Under the pieces are notes generated by a model. It was not told where the DNA came from. It searched no databases and worked only from the letters and a program-made list of their open reading frames with translations. Positions 36,035 to 44,256 of a DNA stretch of 64,000 nucleotides are shown piece by piece. Both the position numbers and the translations under genes were made by a program. The DNA is from Calditrichia bacterium (GTDB taxonomy: Bacteria; Calditrichota; Calditrichia; RBG-13-44-9; J075), in assembly GCA_028284445.1 (NCBI GenBank), contig JANQRS010000032.1:1-64000 (forward strand), read 5' to 3'. Numbering within the stretch: the first letter of the stretch is position 1; every line of letters starts with the position of its first letter.

Positions 36035-36079
36035 AGCGAGAGACGGGACTCGAACCCGCGACCCTAACCTTGGCAAGGT
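36035..36079 (-). repeat. 3' fragment of tRNA-Gly(GCC): attachment site of the prophage
   Basis: The minus strand reads ACCTTGCCAAGGT (anticodon loop TTGCCAA), then GGGTCGCGGGTTCGAGTC, and ends in acceptor CTCTCGC plus T. This is the 3' half of tRNA-Gly. To the right of the anticodon stem the sequence diverges (GTTAG and a T/A-run), so the 5' half is absent. The element whose integrase starts 74 bp away displaced it. The regenerated intact tRNA-Gly should lie beyond the right edge. Confidence 0.88.
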
Positions 36080-36152
36080 GCTAACTTTTTTTCGAAAAGC
36101 CCATTTTTATTGACTTTTCGGGCAAAAGTCAGAACTGAATTGATGGCAGAAG

Positions 36153-37307
36153 CTACTCGAAACTACTCGCTCTGGTGGAAACAGCACACATATCACACAC
36201 ATTTTTTATAGCATCGAGGTAAATCTTGTCCTGCTCCTTCAGTTGGTTACTCTGTTTTACAAACCTGATATACGGTTGAGATGATCGCCAATCAGACCAA
36301 CCTACTTGGGCCATCAAGTTATAAATATCGCCGCCGTTTAGCAAGAACCAAATTGCATAATTACTGCGAAAGTCATGAAGCCGTGCCTCTATCGGTTCAT
36401 AGTCATTATCAGGCCTTTCCCAGAAGTCCCTCGCACGTCTCCATTGTGACTTGAGCGCTTCATATCCATTCACTTGCCAGAAGACTCTATCATCTTTGAT
36501 GTTGCGATGCTGTGCAGCCCTCTTCAGCGCCCACAATCCTAATTCGCCCACATCTACATAAACCCATTTGCCCTTTGTGAATAATTTGAATTGAGCCATT
36601 TCTAGCGATACATGCTTCCACTTGATTTCCGTAATCAGATTACCTGGCCGACACCCTGAATCAAGTAGGAGGGGGAAATAACACTGCGCCCAGAATGGCC
36701 GCTCGGGGTTTGTGAAGTATTCCAAAATCTGAACCTTTTCCCACGGCTGGAAATAGCGAGCAACTTTGTTGTTTTTGTTCTTGGGAATAGTGCCGGCAAA
36801 CGGATTGAACTTGACCACCTTGCGCCACTTCCGATCTTTGGTAGCAAATGTCATGCAGCGCATATAAGAAGCGAGGATCACGCGCAGATAGCTTTCAGAA
36901 ACTTTGGCATCTCTAAGTGCTTCAATCAAATCAAGCTCGACAACATCTTTGTCGAATTCAGCAACGGGCATATGACCCCAATCTTCCTTAAACCGTTGCA
37001 TGTGGTACTTATGTATTTCGCGCTTCCTCTCGCTGGTGATCTGGCAGCGTGGAGAATCGAGGTATGTCACAAAGTCATCAATCAATTCTGACATCAGGGC
37101 ATCGGCCGATTGCGCTTGAAACACTTCATTGAATCTGAGTTGACCTAAGCGCACCATCTGAAGCCGCTCATCAATCGTGCGCTGAAGTCCCTGGGCAGAC
37201 TTCAGCGTCTCTACACGAAGCGAGCGCACGACACGCTTACCCGTTAGGGGGTGATAGAAGTCGATGCGGTAGTATCTTCTGCCCTTTGGCTTGCTAATTG
37301 ATGACAT
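36153..37307 (-). CDS. Prophage tyrosine-recombinase integrase
   Basis: 384 residues. Catalytic residues: Arg220 (SGCRPGNL), a Lys at 245 or 247 (FTKGKWVYV), His311 and Arg314 (LHDFRSNYAIW), and Tyr346 (QPYIRF). At the second His position the motif reads VGWSDW, so Trp337 replaces His, a substitution tolerated in several integrases. It sits 74 bp from the tRNA-Gly 3' fragment, as expected for the integrase of the element occupying that tRNA. An inverted repeat CGAAAAG/CTTTTCG (36093-36099, 36114-36120) lies between gene and att. Its start is 4 bp from the stop of the upstream membrane-protein gene. Confidence 0.9.
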   Translation of the reverse strand: MSSISKPKGRRYYRIDFYHPLTGKRVVRSLRVETLKSAQGLQRTIDERLQMVRLGQLRFNEVFQAQSADALMSELIDDFVTYLDSPRCQITSERKREIHKYHMQRFKEDWGHMPVAEFDKDVVELDLIEALRDAKVSESYLRVILASYMRCMTFATKDRKWRKVVKFNPFAGTIPKNKNNKVARYFQPWEKVQILEYFTNPERPFWAQCYFPLLLDSGCRPGNLITEIKWKHVSLEMAQFKLFTKGKWVYVDVGELGLWALKRAAQHRNIKDDRVFWQVNGYEALKSQWRRARDFWERPDNDYEPIEARLHDFRSNYAIWFLLNGGDIYNLMAQVGWSDWRSSQPYIRFVKQSNQLKEQDKIYLDAIKNVCDMCAVSTRASSFE

Positions 37308-37310
37308 GAT

Positions 37311-38042
37311 TTATTCTTTGTCGGTTTCTTGTGCTTGTGGGATGTGAGAATTGAAGCCGTCCAAAGTGATCAGCTTCAATCGAGGCCTAAGAACGCGATA
37401 ATAACGCAAAAAGAACCAACACAGGTAGAACAACGTAGGAATTGCAGCACCGAATAGTGATAACATCGACTGACCTAGAGCCGCAGACCGAACAAATATT
37501 CCAGCGGCAGAAGCCAGCGCAACGATGACAGCCATAAGGTTCAACCCGCTGACTGCCCGTTGGCGGTAATGCAAACCTTTTCCTCGCATCCTGAACATAA
37601 TTATGTAAGAAGCATATTCCAGAATTATCACCACGACCACCACATAAAGAAACGACAACGAGATTAATTCAAACCAGATCTGATCAGCTACTTGGAATTC
37701 AAAAAAGCGTTGTATTCCAAAAATCAACAGCGCCGAAACCCCTATAGTATGCGATGCCCAATAGTCAATCTTTGCAGGGAAGAGTGAACGGCGATCCTCA
37801 TCACACTGCATCCATTCAATTGTGATCCTGAAGGCAAAGAACAGCACCAGGACAAGCAGCACATACGGGGCCGCCTGCGGCGATTTCACGGTAACTTTAA
37901 CAATGCCCCCCGGTTCTTGAGCTGCTTCCAACCCCAGCCCGATCAATTCCCAGGCAAGCAGCAGCGCAGCAAAAAGCCCGTAACTCTTCCGGGCTTTTTG
38001 ATACGATTCAGAGAGAGGGGGTATTTTGTTTTCTTCAGCCAA
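37311..38042 (-). CDS. Six-segment membrane protein co-transcribed with integrase
   Basis: 243 residues with about six hydrophobic segments, such as LFAALLLAWELIGLGL, YVLLVLVLFFAFRI, FLYVVVVVIILEYAS and GAAIPTLFYLCWFF. No family recognised. It ends 4 bp before the integrase gene and starts 12 bp after the previous gene, so the three form one operon. Membrane proteins beside repressor/integrase genes in prophages often mediate superinfection exclusion; here that is only a guess. Confidence 0.65.
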   Translation of the reverse strand: MAEENKIPPLSESYQKARKSYGLFAALLLAWELIGLGLEAAQEPGGIVKVTVKSPQAAPYVLLVLVLFFAFRITIEWMQCDEDRRSLFPAKIDYWASHTIGVSALLIFGIQRFFEFQVADQIWFELISLSFLYVVVVVIILEYASYIIMFRMRGKGLHYRQRAVSGLNLMAVIVALASAAGIFVRSAALGQSMLSLFGAAIPTLFYLCWFFLRYYRVLRPRLKLITLDGFNSHIPQAQETDKE

Positions 38043-38053
38043 GTTGAATCCTC

Positions 38054-38620
38054 TTAGAAGTTCACACTCAATGCTATTGCGTTGGGCGCCGCAGTAACTT
38101 TCACACGCTGCGATTTTAAAGCGACGATAGCTGAAGCAACGCCAATCGCCGTAAATGCTGCGCCGAATATCTGCTTGCGCAATCGTTGATCATCAATCTC
38201 ATTGGTGTTTGGCAATCCGATCGTTGACGGCAGATCAGCAGCATCAGCAAAGGCATCAACTGCAGCAACAAGAGAAAGCCCGCTGACAAAAAGCAGCTTC
38301 AGATTCCGCCGCTCAACCTCAACACCATCAAATGAACTGATTCCGGCAGGGGGTAGATCCGCCTGCGCTTTCACTACCCGCGAAGGCTGATTCGAATCGT
38401 AAGCATTATCAATCACTTCTTTGATATCGGCCTTCGGAATGCCTACGGTTTTTCCGTCACCTAAATGAACCGTCCAAACGTGCGCAAACTTGTCTATCCG
38501 GACGGCATTAATAATCTTCGAACCATTTTTCATGTGTAAGTCAACCGGCATTGCAAAGGATGTCAATGCCAGAACAAAGATGATTGCTCTCATATTACCC
38601 ATCTCCTTTGAAAATTGCAA
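38054..38620 (-). CDS. Exported small protein of unknown function
   Basis: The frame has 188 codons. Met10 (38593) gives a clean signal peptide, MRAIIFVLALTSFAMPV, and is the likelier start. The mature part begins with strands (HMKNGSKIINAV, VWTVHLGDGKTVGIP) that resemble a small beta domain. Two hydrophobic stretches follow (LLFVSGLSLVAAVDAF, GAAFTAIGVASAIVAL). No family recognised. It belongs to the integrase operon. Confidence 0.6.
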   Translation of the reverse strand: MQFSKEMGNMRAIIFVLALTSFAMPVDLHMKNGSKIINAVRIDKFAHVWTVHLGDGKTVGIPKADIKEVIDNAYDSNQPSRVVKAQADLPPAGISSFDGVEVERRNLKLLFVSGLSLVAAVDAFADAADLPSTIGLPNTNEIDDQRLRKQIFGAAFTAIGVASAIVALKSQRVKVTAAPNAIALSVNF

Positions 38621-38744
38621 TTATGAACAAAGCGTTGAGATAAATCTGTAAGTGTATTCCGCATCGATGATGCTTGATGCTTCGATTGCCTGGGGAGAAG
38701 TATTGAGGCAATTATGAGATAGCATAGAACAATTATTGGTGTTC

Positions 38745-38897
38745 TCAATCAACCAAACTTGTTTCGGAATTGTGATGCACCGAATGCTTGGCATTCTTCT
38801 TTTCAATGTCTCTCAGCAATTCCTTGAGGCTTCCGCGCTTCTTACTGTCCTTCAACAAACGGCACCACTTAGACAAACGGTCCTTGTCATTTGACAT
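38745..38897 (-). CDS. Small charged protein (50 residues)
   Basis: From an ATG at 38897 preceded by GGAGTAGAG, 50 residues rich in Lys and Ser (KWCRLLKDSKKRGSLKELL) are encoded. The open frame extends upstream to 38954, but the internal start has the better ribosome-binding site. It is possibly an excisionase-like or regulatory peptide of the prophage. No family recognised. Confidence 0.45.
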   Translation of the reverse strand: MSNDKDRLSKWCRLLKDSKKRGSLKELLRDIEKKNAKHSVHHNSETSLVD

Positions 38898-39125
38898 CTC
38901 TACTCCATGTAATCTCGGGATAGGGTGAAAAACAAATGGCCTGCGACATAACAAAAGCCAGGCGGGCCCGGCAACTTGAGATTGTTATGAAACAGACCAT
39001 TGATATAGCTGGATATAAAATGAGAATGGGCTTGTGTTTAGTCAAGTTCTAATTTATTTTTTCATAGTAATTCATACTATCACACATTTTTTTAGAAAAA
39101 GCCATGTTTTTGACAAAGGAAAATA

Positions 39126-39518
39126 ATGGGCAAGAGCTATCGAAGAGTCAAGACAAAATATGTCGCCAAGCTGCTAGGTGAGCTGGTCAGATCTGCGGAC
39201 AGCGCGGATGAGATATTTGAGAAACTTGATATCAAATCGTCTACGGGTTGGCAGATCTTGGAAGAGCGGCGGCCAGCCACCAGCATAAAACACCTTAACC
39301 GGATTGCAGAATACAAGAACTGCGTGGTTCGCTTCCTCGGCGATGAACCGGTTCTCATCCCGAAGAGTCAGGACGACTTGGAGGACCGTGTATTTACAAT
39401 CAAGCAACTGGAAGCAATACTCAGCAACGAAGATGATGAGTTCCTGAAATCATTTCGTACCCTCATGGATGTAGTGCGCAAACGAGTGGAGAGCGGCGAG
39501 TGGCAGGGAAAAGAATAG
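39126..39518 (+). CDS. Putative HTH-type small regulator
   Basis: 130 residues, basic N-terminus, helical throughout. The stretch KLDIKSSTGWQILEERRPA followed by IKHLNRIAEY looks like a helix-turn-helix of phage-repressor style, but the match is loose. Its stop overlaps the start of the next membrane-protein gene by 19 bp, so they are coupled. Confidence 0.5.
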   Translation: MGKSYRRVKTKYVAKLLGELVRSADSADEIFEKLDIKSSTGWQILEERRPATSIKHLNRIAEYKNCVVRFLGDEPVLIPKSQDDLEDRVFTIKQLEAILSNEDDEFLKSFRTLMDVVRKRVESGEWQGKE

Positions 39519-40366
39519 ATGATGAACTTAAGGCTTTTGCCGAACTCAGCCACGAAGCCAGGGAATTCTTGACACAATATACGCTTGACAGGGTTGGCGG
39601 CTCAGCAGCAGATAAATTGGCGAACAATACAAGATTCAATGATGAGCAAAGTCAGATAATTGGATTGTCGCTCGTAACACTCTGCGTGTTACTGCCATTG
39701 TCAGCAGTCATGGTTACCATATATGCACAACCAACCGACATGGTACACGAAACCCTGATGTCCATTTTCCCGATCACCTCAGTTTTAGTAATGATCGTCG
39801 AATTGATCGCTGGTCTGATCGTGCTTGTTAAATGGTCGTCGCTCGGCAAAAAAATGAAGCCGCTGGGATTGGTTTTGCTTGTCGCAGCTGCCGGAGATTT
39901 AGCTACGCTCGTTGCGGTATCCAAAGAGATGAATGATAACATCCTGGGTGACGTGTATGCCTTTTTGCATTTTGCCGTGGCAATTGGGGTTATCAGGGTC
40001 TGGATTGATATGTATCTCTGGGATATCTTTCTAGTTATGGCAAACCCAATACTTTATATTTATTTTGGAAGAACTGCATCCATCATTTACTGCAGTGCAG
40101 TGATTGTCGGATTCTGCATCTTCTATTTGGGTTCGCGCGGCATCAAGATGGGTGATTACAGTTTTTATATGGCCCTGGCTCTACTGATTTACAATTTGGG
40201 CCAATCTGCCAGCATCTTTTATGAGGGGTTCCCGGAGGAATTGATAATGAACGCGGTGGTAATTGTTCAATCTACTACTATCGTCGCCACCGGCCTATTT
40301 GTCATTGCTCTATTATTTGTCTATCAAGGATTTCGATATAAAATTGCGGCCACCTTCCCGAAATAA
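39500..40366 (+). CDS. Polytopic membrane protein
   Basis: 288 residues from a GTG start inside the previous gene. After a soluble N-terminus (about 45 residues) there are about eight hydrophobic segments, for example IIGLSLVTLCVLLPLSAVMV, VLVMIVELIAGLIVLV and ASIIYCSAVIVGFCIFYLG. No transporter signature recognised. It forms an operon with the putative regulator before it and the exported protein after it. This unit sits in the cargo zone between integrase and repressor. Confidence 0.62.
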   Translation: MAGKRIDDELKAFAELSHEAREFLTQYTLDRVGGSAADKLANNTRFNDEQSQIIGLSLVTLCVLLPLSAVMVTIYAQPTDMVHETLMSIFPITSVLVMIVELIAGLIVLVKWSSLGKKMKPLGLVLLVAAAGDLATLVAVSKEMNDNILGDVYAFLHFAVAIGVIRVWIDMYLWDIFLVMANPILYIYFGRTASIIYCSAVIVGFCIFYLGSRGIKMGDYSFYMALALLIYNLGQSASIFYEGFPEELIMNAVVIVQSTTIVATGLFVIALLFVYQGFRYKIAATFPK

Positions 40367-40401
40367 CTTAATCAGTTAATTGACTCTTTAAGGAGGGTTC
40401 C

Positions 40402-40812
40402 ATGAAAAAGATCTATGCAGTGGCAGGAATAGCCGCATTACTCACATTAATTCTCTTTGTGTCAGGAGGCGCAACAGAAGGACACATGTTTACAGGGAAC
40501 GAAGATCACAAGATAACGATGGAAGAGGCGATCAACTACACGGAGAACTACCGAGCGACTATCACACCGGGTGAGAAGTTGGGTGGTTTTTTTGGGCGGG
40601 AAGTAATAGAAGAGATTCTCGCCCAAGAAGAAGCGGTTGGCATCCGCTACTATTATGGAATGGATAGCGACGGAAAACAGGTGCTGGTATTAGTTGGCGC
40701 AGACGCAGGTGGTAATGATTTGTTAGATGGGACCATTGCGGAAAAGTCGTATCCGTGTCCGCCGTTTTGTGTGAATAGTTCACCGTTGGCGCAGAGCACT
40801 ACCGATTTGTAA
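40402..40812 (+). CDS. Small exported protein
   Basis: 136 residues with an N-terminal signal or anchor (MKKIYAVAGIAALLTLILFV, then GGATEG). The mature part is acidic, and the C-terminus has CPPFC, a possible disulfide pair. A GGAGG ribosome-binding site precedes the ATG. It is last in its operon, followed by a strong terminator. No family recognised. Confidence 0.62.
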   Translation: MKKIYAVAGIAALLTLILFVSGGATEGHMFTGNEDHKITMEEAINYTENYRATITPGEKLGGFFGREVIEEILAQEEAVGIRYYYGMDSDGKQVLVLVGADAGGNDLLDGTIAEKSYPCPPFCVNSSPLAQSTTDL

Positions 40813-41151
40813 ATACCAATTGTTGAAGCCGGCAGCTATTCGTCGCCGGCTTTTTCTAGCTATACATTCCTATCGCAACCAGAACTTTCAGCGCAGACTT
40901 ATTTACATTCCGTGTATTGATTCTGCACTGTACAATCCTGGAAAATCGTGCACAAAACGGCCCACCCTAATTCAGAACCCACAAAAAGCCTGAAACCAAT
41001 GATCTGGCGTGCATAATTTTAGTAGAGCGTGCAGTCGGTTGGGATCAAAACTGATTTTTTAGGTGTAATTCATTTGATATCGCGAAAGATCTATCGTAGG
41101 TTTCAAAAAGGGAGAACCCCCCACTTCTACACTTATTTGCCTGGGATAAAG
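40813..41151. other. Intergenic region before the Roco gene
   Basis: It contains the terminator at 40827-40855 and presumably the promoter of the LRR-Roc-COR gene. A run of 41 in-frame codons (41029-41151) precedes the preferred start of that gene but looks non-coding. Confidence 0.5.
40827..40855 (+). terminator. Rho-independent terminator
   Basis: AGCCGGC (40827-40833) pairs with GCCGGCT (40845-40851), followed by a T-run to 40855. It ends the three-gene unit 39126-40812. Confidence 0.88.
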
Positions 41152-44088
41152 ATGAGCACAACACCCGATAAAGCCTTAAAGAAAATTGAAGAAGCCAGAA
41201 AGAACAATTCTACACATCTCGATTTATCTTACCTAAAACTAACTCAATTTCCGTCAGAGCTACTTGAGCTCACTGGCTTAACTAAGCTTTATATAACTAG
41301 CAATCAACTGACCACTCTACCGGAAGCAATCGGCAAGCTCACTAGCTTAAACGATCTTGATTTAAGTAAGAATCAACTGTCCACTCTACCGGAAGCAATC
41401 GGCAAGCTCACTAGCTTAAACACCCTTGATTTAACTAACAATCAACTGACCACTCTACCGGAAGCAATCGGCAAGCTCACTAGCTTAACTGAGCTTTATT
41501 TACGGGACAATCAACTGACCACTCTACCGGAAGAGATCGGGAAGCTCACTAACTTAACTAAGCTTTATTTACGGGACAATAGGCTGACCACTCTACCGGA
41601 AGCAATCGGCAAGCTAAATAACTTAACTGGGCTTAAATTAAGTTACAATCAACTGACCACTCTACCGGAAGCAATAGGCAAGCTCACTAGCTTAACTGAG
41701 CTTGATTTAGGTTACAATCAACTGACCACTCTACCGGAAGCAATCGGCAAGCTCACTAACTTAACTGAGCTTTTTTTACGGGACAATCAACTGACCACTC
41801 TACCGGAAGCAATCGAGAAGCTGACTAACTTAAATTTGCTTCATTTACATGCCAATCAACTGACCACTCTACCGGAAGCAATCGAGAAGCTGACTAACTT
41901 AAATTTGCTTTACTTAGGTGACAATGGGCTGACCACTCTACCGGAAGCAATCGGGAAGTTGACTAACTTAATTGGGCTTTTTTTACATGACAATCAACTG
42001 ACCACTCTACCGGAAGAGATCGGGAAGTTGAAAAGCTTAACTTCGCTTAATTTAGTTGGCAATGAATTTCAGGTAGGCGCTGAAATATATCGGCTGAAAC
42101 CACAAGAGAAAATCCGGGAAATACTCGAGTGGCAAAGAGCGCAACAAGCCGGCACATTGCAACCCATCCATGAAGCAAAAGTGATTTTCATTGGCGAAAG
42201 CAACTATGGCAAAACCCATTTGATTGAACTGCTTCGAAAAGGCGAAATTAAAAGAGATATAACGACGACACATGGCATCGAGCGATGTCAAATCACAATC
42301 CCTTATGAGCCTAAAGATATCCACCTGAATATTTGGGATCTTGGCGGGCAAGAATTTATGCGCAGCACGCATCAGTTCTTTTTCTCGGAGCGTACCCTGT
42401 ATGTCCTGGTTACCCTGGCGCGGAGAGAACGGAATGAACTCAATCACTGGCTTAAGCTGGCTAACCAGCTGGGTAATGAAGCGCCTGTTCTCGTGGTCAT
42501 CAATAAGATAGACATCGATCCACACGATTTAGATCGAAAAAGCCTTGAGCGGGATTATCCCAATATCATTGGCTTTGTCCGCACCTGTATCTATGATTGT
42601 AAGGAAAGTAAAGCGGGTGATACACTTGAGCTTCTAAAAAATAAGATCATAGCAACCATAAGCGATAAGAATATAATGCCGGGGGTCTTTGAACAACGCC
42701 GGCCGGAGTGGTTTAAGGCTAAAGAAGAATTGGAAAGGTTGGAAGCAAAAGGCATTGATTTTATCACCTATCAGGAATATGAAAAGCTCGAATTTATAAA
42801 AGACCTTCCCGAAGATGAGCGTAAAAGCAACCTTAAACTTCTCAGTATGATTGGTGCGGTGGTTAGCTTTGTGGATGATCCACGCTTAATCGACACCAAT
42901 GTGATCAATCCGCAATGGATTATGGATGGCGTATATGCCATCATCAATGATCCCAAAGTTAAGGATGAATCCAGAGGCAAGTTACATATCAAGGACCTGG
43001 AACGCATCCTGCCAGAGGATAAATTCCCGAAGACCAGGCACGTTTATCTCCTGGAACTGATGAAAAAGTTCAATCTGTGTTATGTAGCAAAAGATCAGCG
43101 GGATATTTATTTTATTCCGGATCTCTTTGAAGACATTGAGCCTGATTTTGAGTGGGATGGTGATAATTCTATGCATTTCCGTTACAGTTATGACGATTTC
43201 CCGCCAGATGTTTTTATGACACGGTTCATTGTCGAAATGCATCAGGATATCCAGGAAGAGAAACGCTGGCGCAGTGGTGTGTATATTTCGAACGGGTCAT
43301 GCCGGGCCAAAGTTTACCAATCATATCGCAAGAACTACATCCACATAGAAGTGATTGGAAATAAGGGCGAGGGTCGTAGCTATCTCTATGCTATTCGAGA
43401 AACCTTCCGCAAACTGCATAAACCGTTTCCGCAGATGCAGATCAAACAGGAAGTACTATACAAAGATCATTGGTTGGACTACTTACAGCTAGCTAAGCTG
43501 GAAGAGAAAAATAAACCCTACTACCACGTCGATCTTGATGAAGATCTTCCCGTTACTGAAATCCTGAATGGCTATTCCACATCCACTGACCGCGAAGGCG
43601 GTCAAAAGCACATCAAAATATTCCTGGCTTCCTCCGCAGAGCTTAAGGCAGAAAGAGAGCAATTTGAGATTTTTATTCATCGCGTAAATCAGCAGCTCTA
43701 CAAAAAAGGTGTTTTCATTGAATTAATAATTTGGGAAAATTTCATAGACGCGATGTCAAAAACGCGGTTGCAGGATGAGTACAACAACGTAGTCAAAAAT
43801 TGCGATATTTTTGTAAGCTTATTCTTTACTAAAGTGGGCAAGTACACCCGGGAGGAATTTGAAACAGCCTTTGGCCAATTTGAGAAAACAGGCAAGCCGT
43901 TGGTATATACCTACTTCAAGGATGCCGCTATTACTACCGGTTCCTTAAACCGACGAGATGCCAATAGCTTGTTTGATTTTCAGGAAAAGCTAAAAGAGCT
44001 CGGTCATTACCATACAGTGTATAAAAATATTGCAGACTTGAAATTACATTTCAAGAACCAACTCGAGAAGGTGCTACCCAATTTGTAA
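41152..44088 (+). CDS. Roco protein: LRR-Roc GTPase-COR with C-terminal DUF4062
   Basis: 978 residues from the Met at 41152 (a frame start at 41029 adds 41 unlikely residues). Residues about 20-310 are some 13 leucine-rich repeats of 23 residues with core LTTLPEAIGKLT. A Roc GTPase follows: P-loop FIGESNYGKTH near residue 345, WDLGGQE near 393 and NKID near 452. Then comes a COR region (VINPQWIMDGVYAII, RYSYDDFPPDVF). The last 155 residues match DUF4062 (IFLASSAELKAEREQFE, CDIFVSLFFTKVG), a TIR-related effector-like domain. Such LRR-STAND/Roco proteins are candidate intracellular pattern receptors, with the C-terminus as signalling output. It is prophage cargo, in the opposite orientation to the NACHT gene next to it. 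Confidence 0.9.
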   Translation: MSTTPDKALKKIEEARKNNSTHLDLSYLKLTQFPSELLELTGLTKLYITSNQLTTLPEAIGKLTSLNDLDLSKNQLSTLPEAIGKLTSLNTLDLTNNQLTTLPEAIGKLTSLTELYLRDNQLTTLPEEIGKLTNLTKLYLRDNRLTTLPEAIGKLNNLTGLKLSYNQLTTLPEAIGKLTSLTELDLGYNQLTTLPEAIGKLTNLTELFLRDNQLTTLPEAIEKLTNLNLLHLHANQLTTLPEAIEKLTNLNLLYLGDNGLTTLPEAIGKLTNLIGLFLHDNQLTTLPEEIGKLKSLTSLNLVGNEFQVGAEIYRLKPQEKIREILEWQRAQQAGTLQPIHEAKVIFIGESNYGKTHLIELLRKGEIKRDITTTHGIERCQITIPYEPKDIHLNIWDLGGQEFMRSTHQFFFSERTLYVLVTLARRERNELNHWLKLANQLGNEAPVLVVINKIDIDPHDLDRKSLERDYPNIIGFVRTCIYDCKESKAGDTLELLKNKIIATISDKNIMPGVFEQRRPEWFKAKEELERLEAKGIDFITYQEYEKLEFIKDLPEDERKSNLKLLSMIGAVVSFVDDPRLIDTNVINPQWIMDGVYAIINDPKVKDESRGKLHIKDLERILPEDKFPKTRHVYLLELMKKFNLCYVAKDQRDIYFIPDLFEDIEPDFEWDGDNSMHFRYSYDDFPPDVFMTRFIVEMHQDIQEEKRWRSGVYISNGSCRAKVYQSYRKNYIHIEVIGNKGEGRSYLYAIRETFRKLHKPFPQMQIKQEVLYKDHWLDYLQLAKLEEKNKPYYHVDLDEDLPVTEILNGYSTSTDREGGQKHIKIFLASSAELKAEREQFEIFIHRVNQQLYKKGVFIELIIWENFIDAMSKTRLQDEYNNVVKNCDIFVSLFFTKVGKYTREEFETAFGQFEKTGKPLVYTYFKDAAITTGSLNRRDANSLFDFQEKLKELGHYHTVYKNIADLKLHFKNQLEKVLPNL
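41290..42050 (+). repeat. Near-identical 69-bp DNA repeats encoding the LRRs
   Basis: About eleven tandem 69-bp units share the block CAATCAACTGACCACTCTAC followed by CGGAAGCAATCGGCAAGCTC with few changes. The third-codon positions are conserved too, so the array expanded recently or is kept uniform by recombination. It can change repeat number without shifting frame. Confidence 0.85.
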
Positions 44089-44127
44089 TAAAGTTGAATT
44101 GCTGCTACCAAAGCGCTCAACCGGGCT

Positions 44128-44256
44128 CCGTCCCAACCACTTATTTTTTGCCTCAACCACAGGCATCAATCCTTACCCTCATCGAATTCATTGGCAAACA
44201 TCGTCACCAATTGTATACCTGCCTCGATCTCTTCCTTGTCAGAACTCGCGGGAATT
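44128..44256 (-). repeat. Decayed copy of the repressor gene 3' end (copy 3)
   Basis: The minus strand encodes SDKEEIEAGIQL-TMFANE-DEGKD before a stop, matching the C-terminus of the repressor at 48.1 kb (SDKEEIEAGIQLMKMFANE). It directly abuts the stop codon of the NACHT gene. The rest of the repressor gene is absent. Confidence 0.82.

Noticed and set aside
36093..36120. CGAAAAG/CTTTTCG inverted repeat as integrase terminator
   Set aside because: On the integrase strand it is followed by an A-run, not a T-run; more likely an arm-binding or att-associated repeat.
41290..42050. Regular 69-bp direct repeats as a CRISPR array
   Set aside because: The units are in frame and encode leucine-rich repeats with no variable spacers; no cas genes are present.
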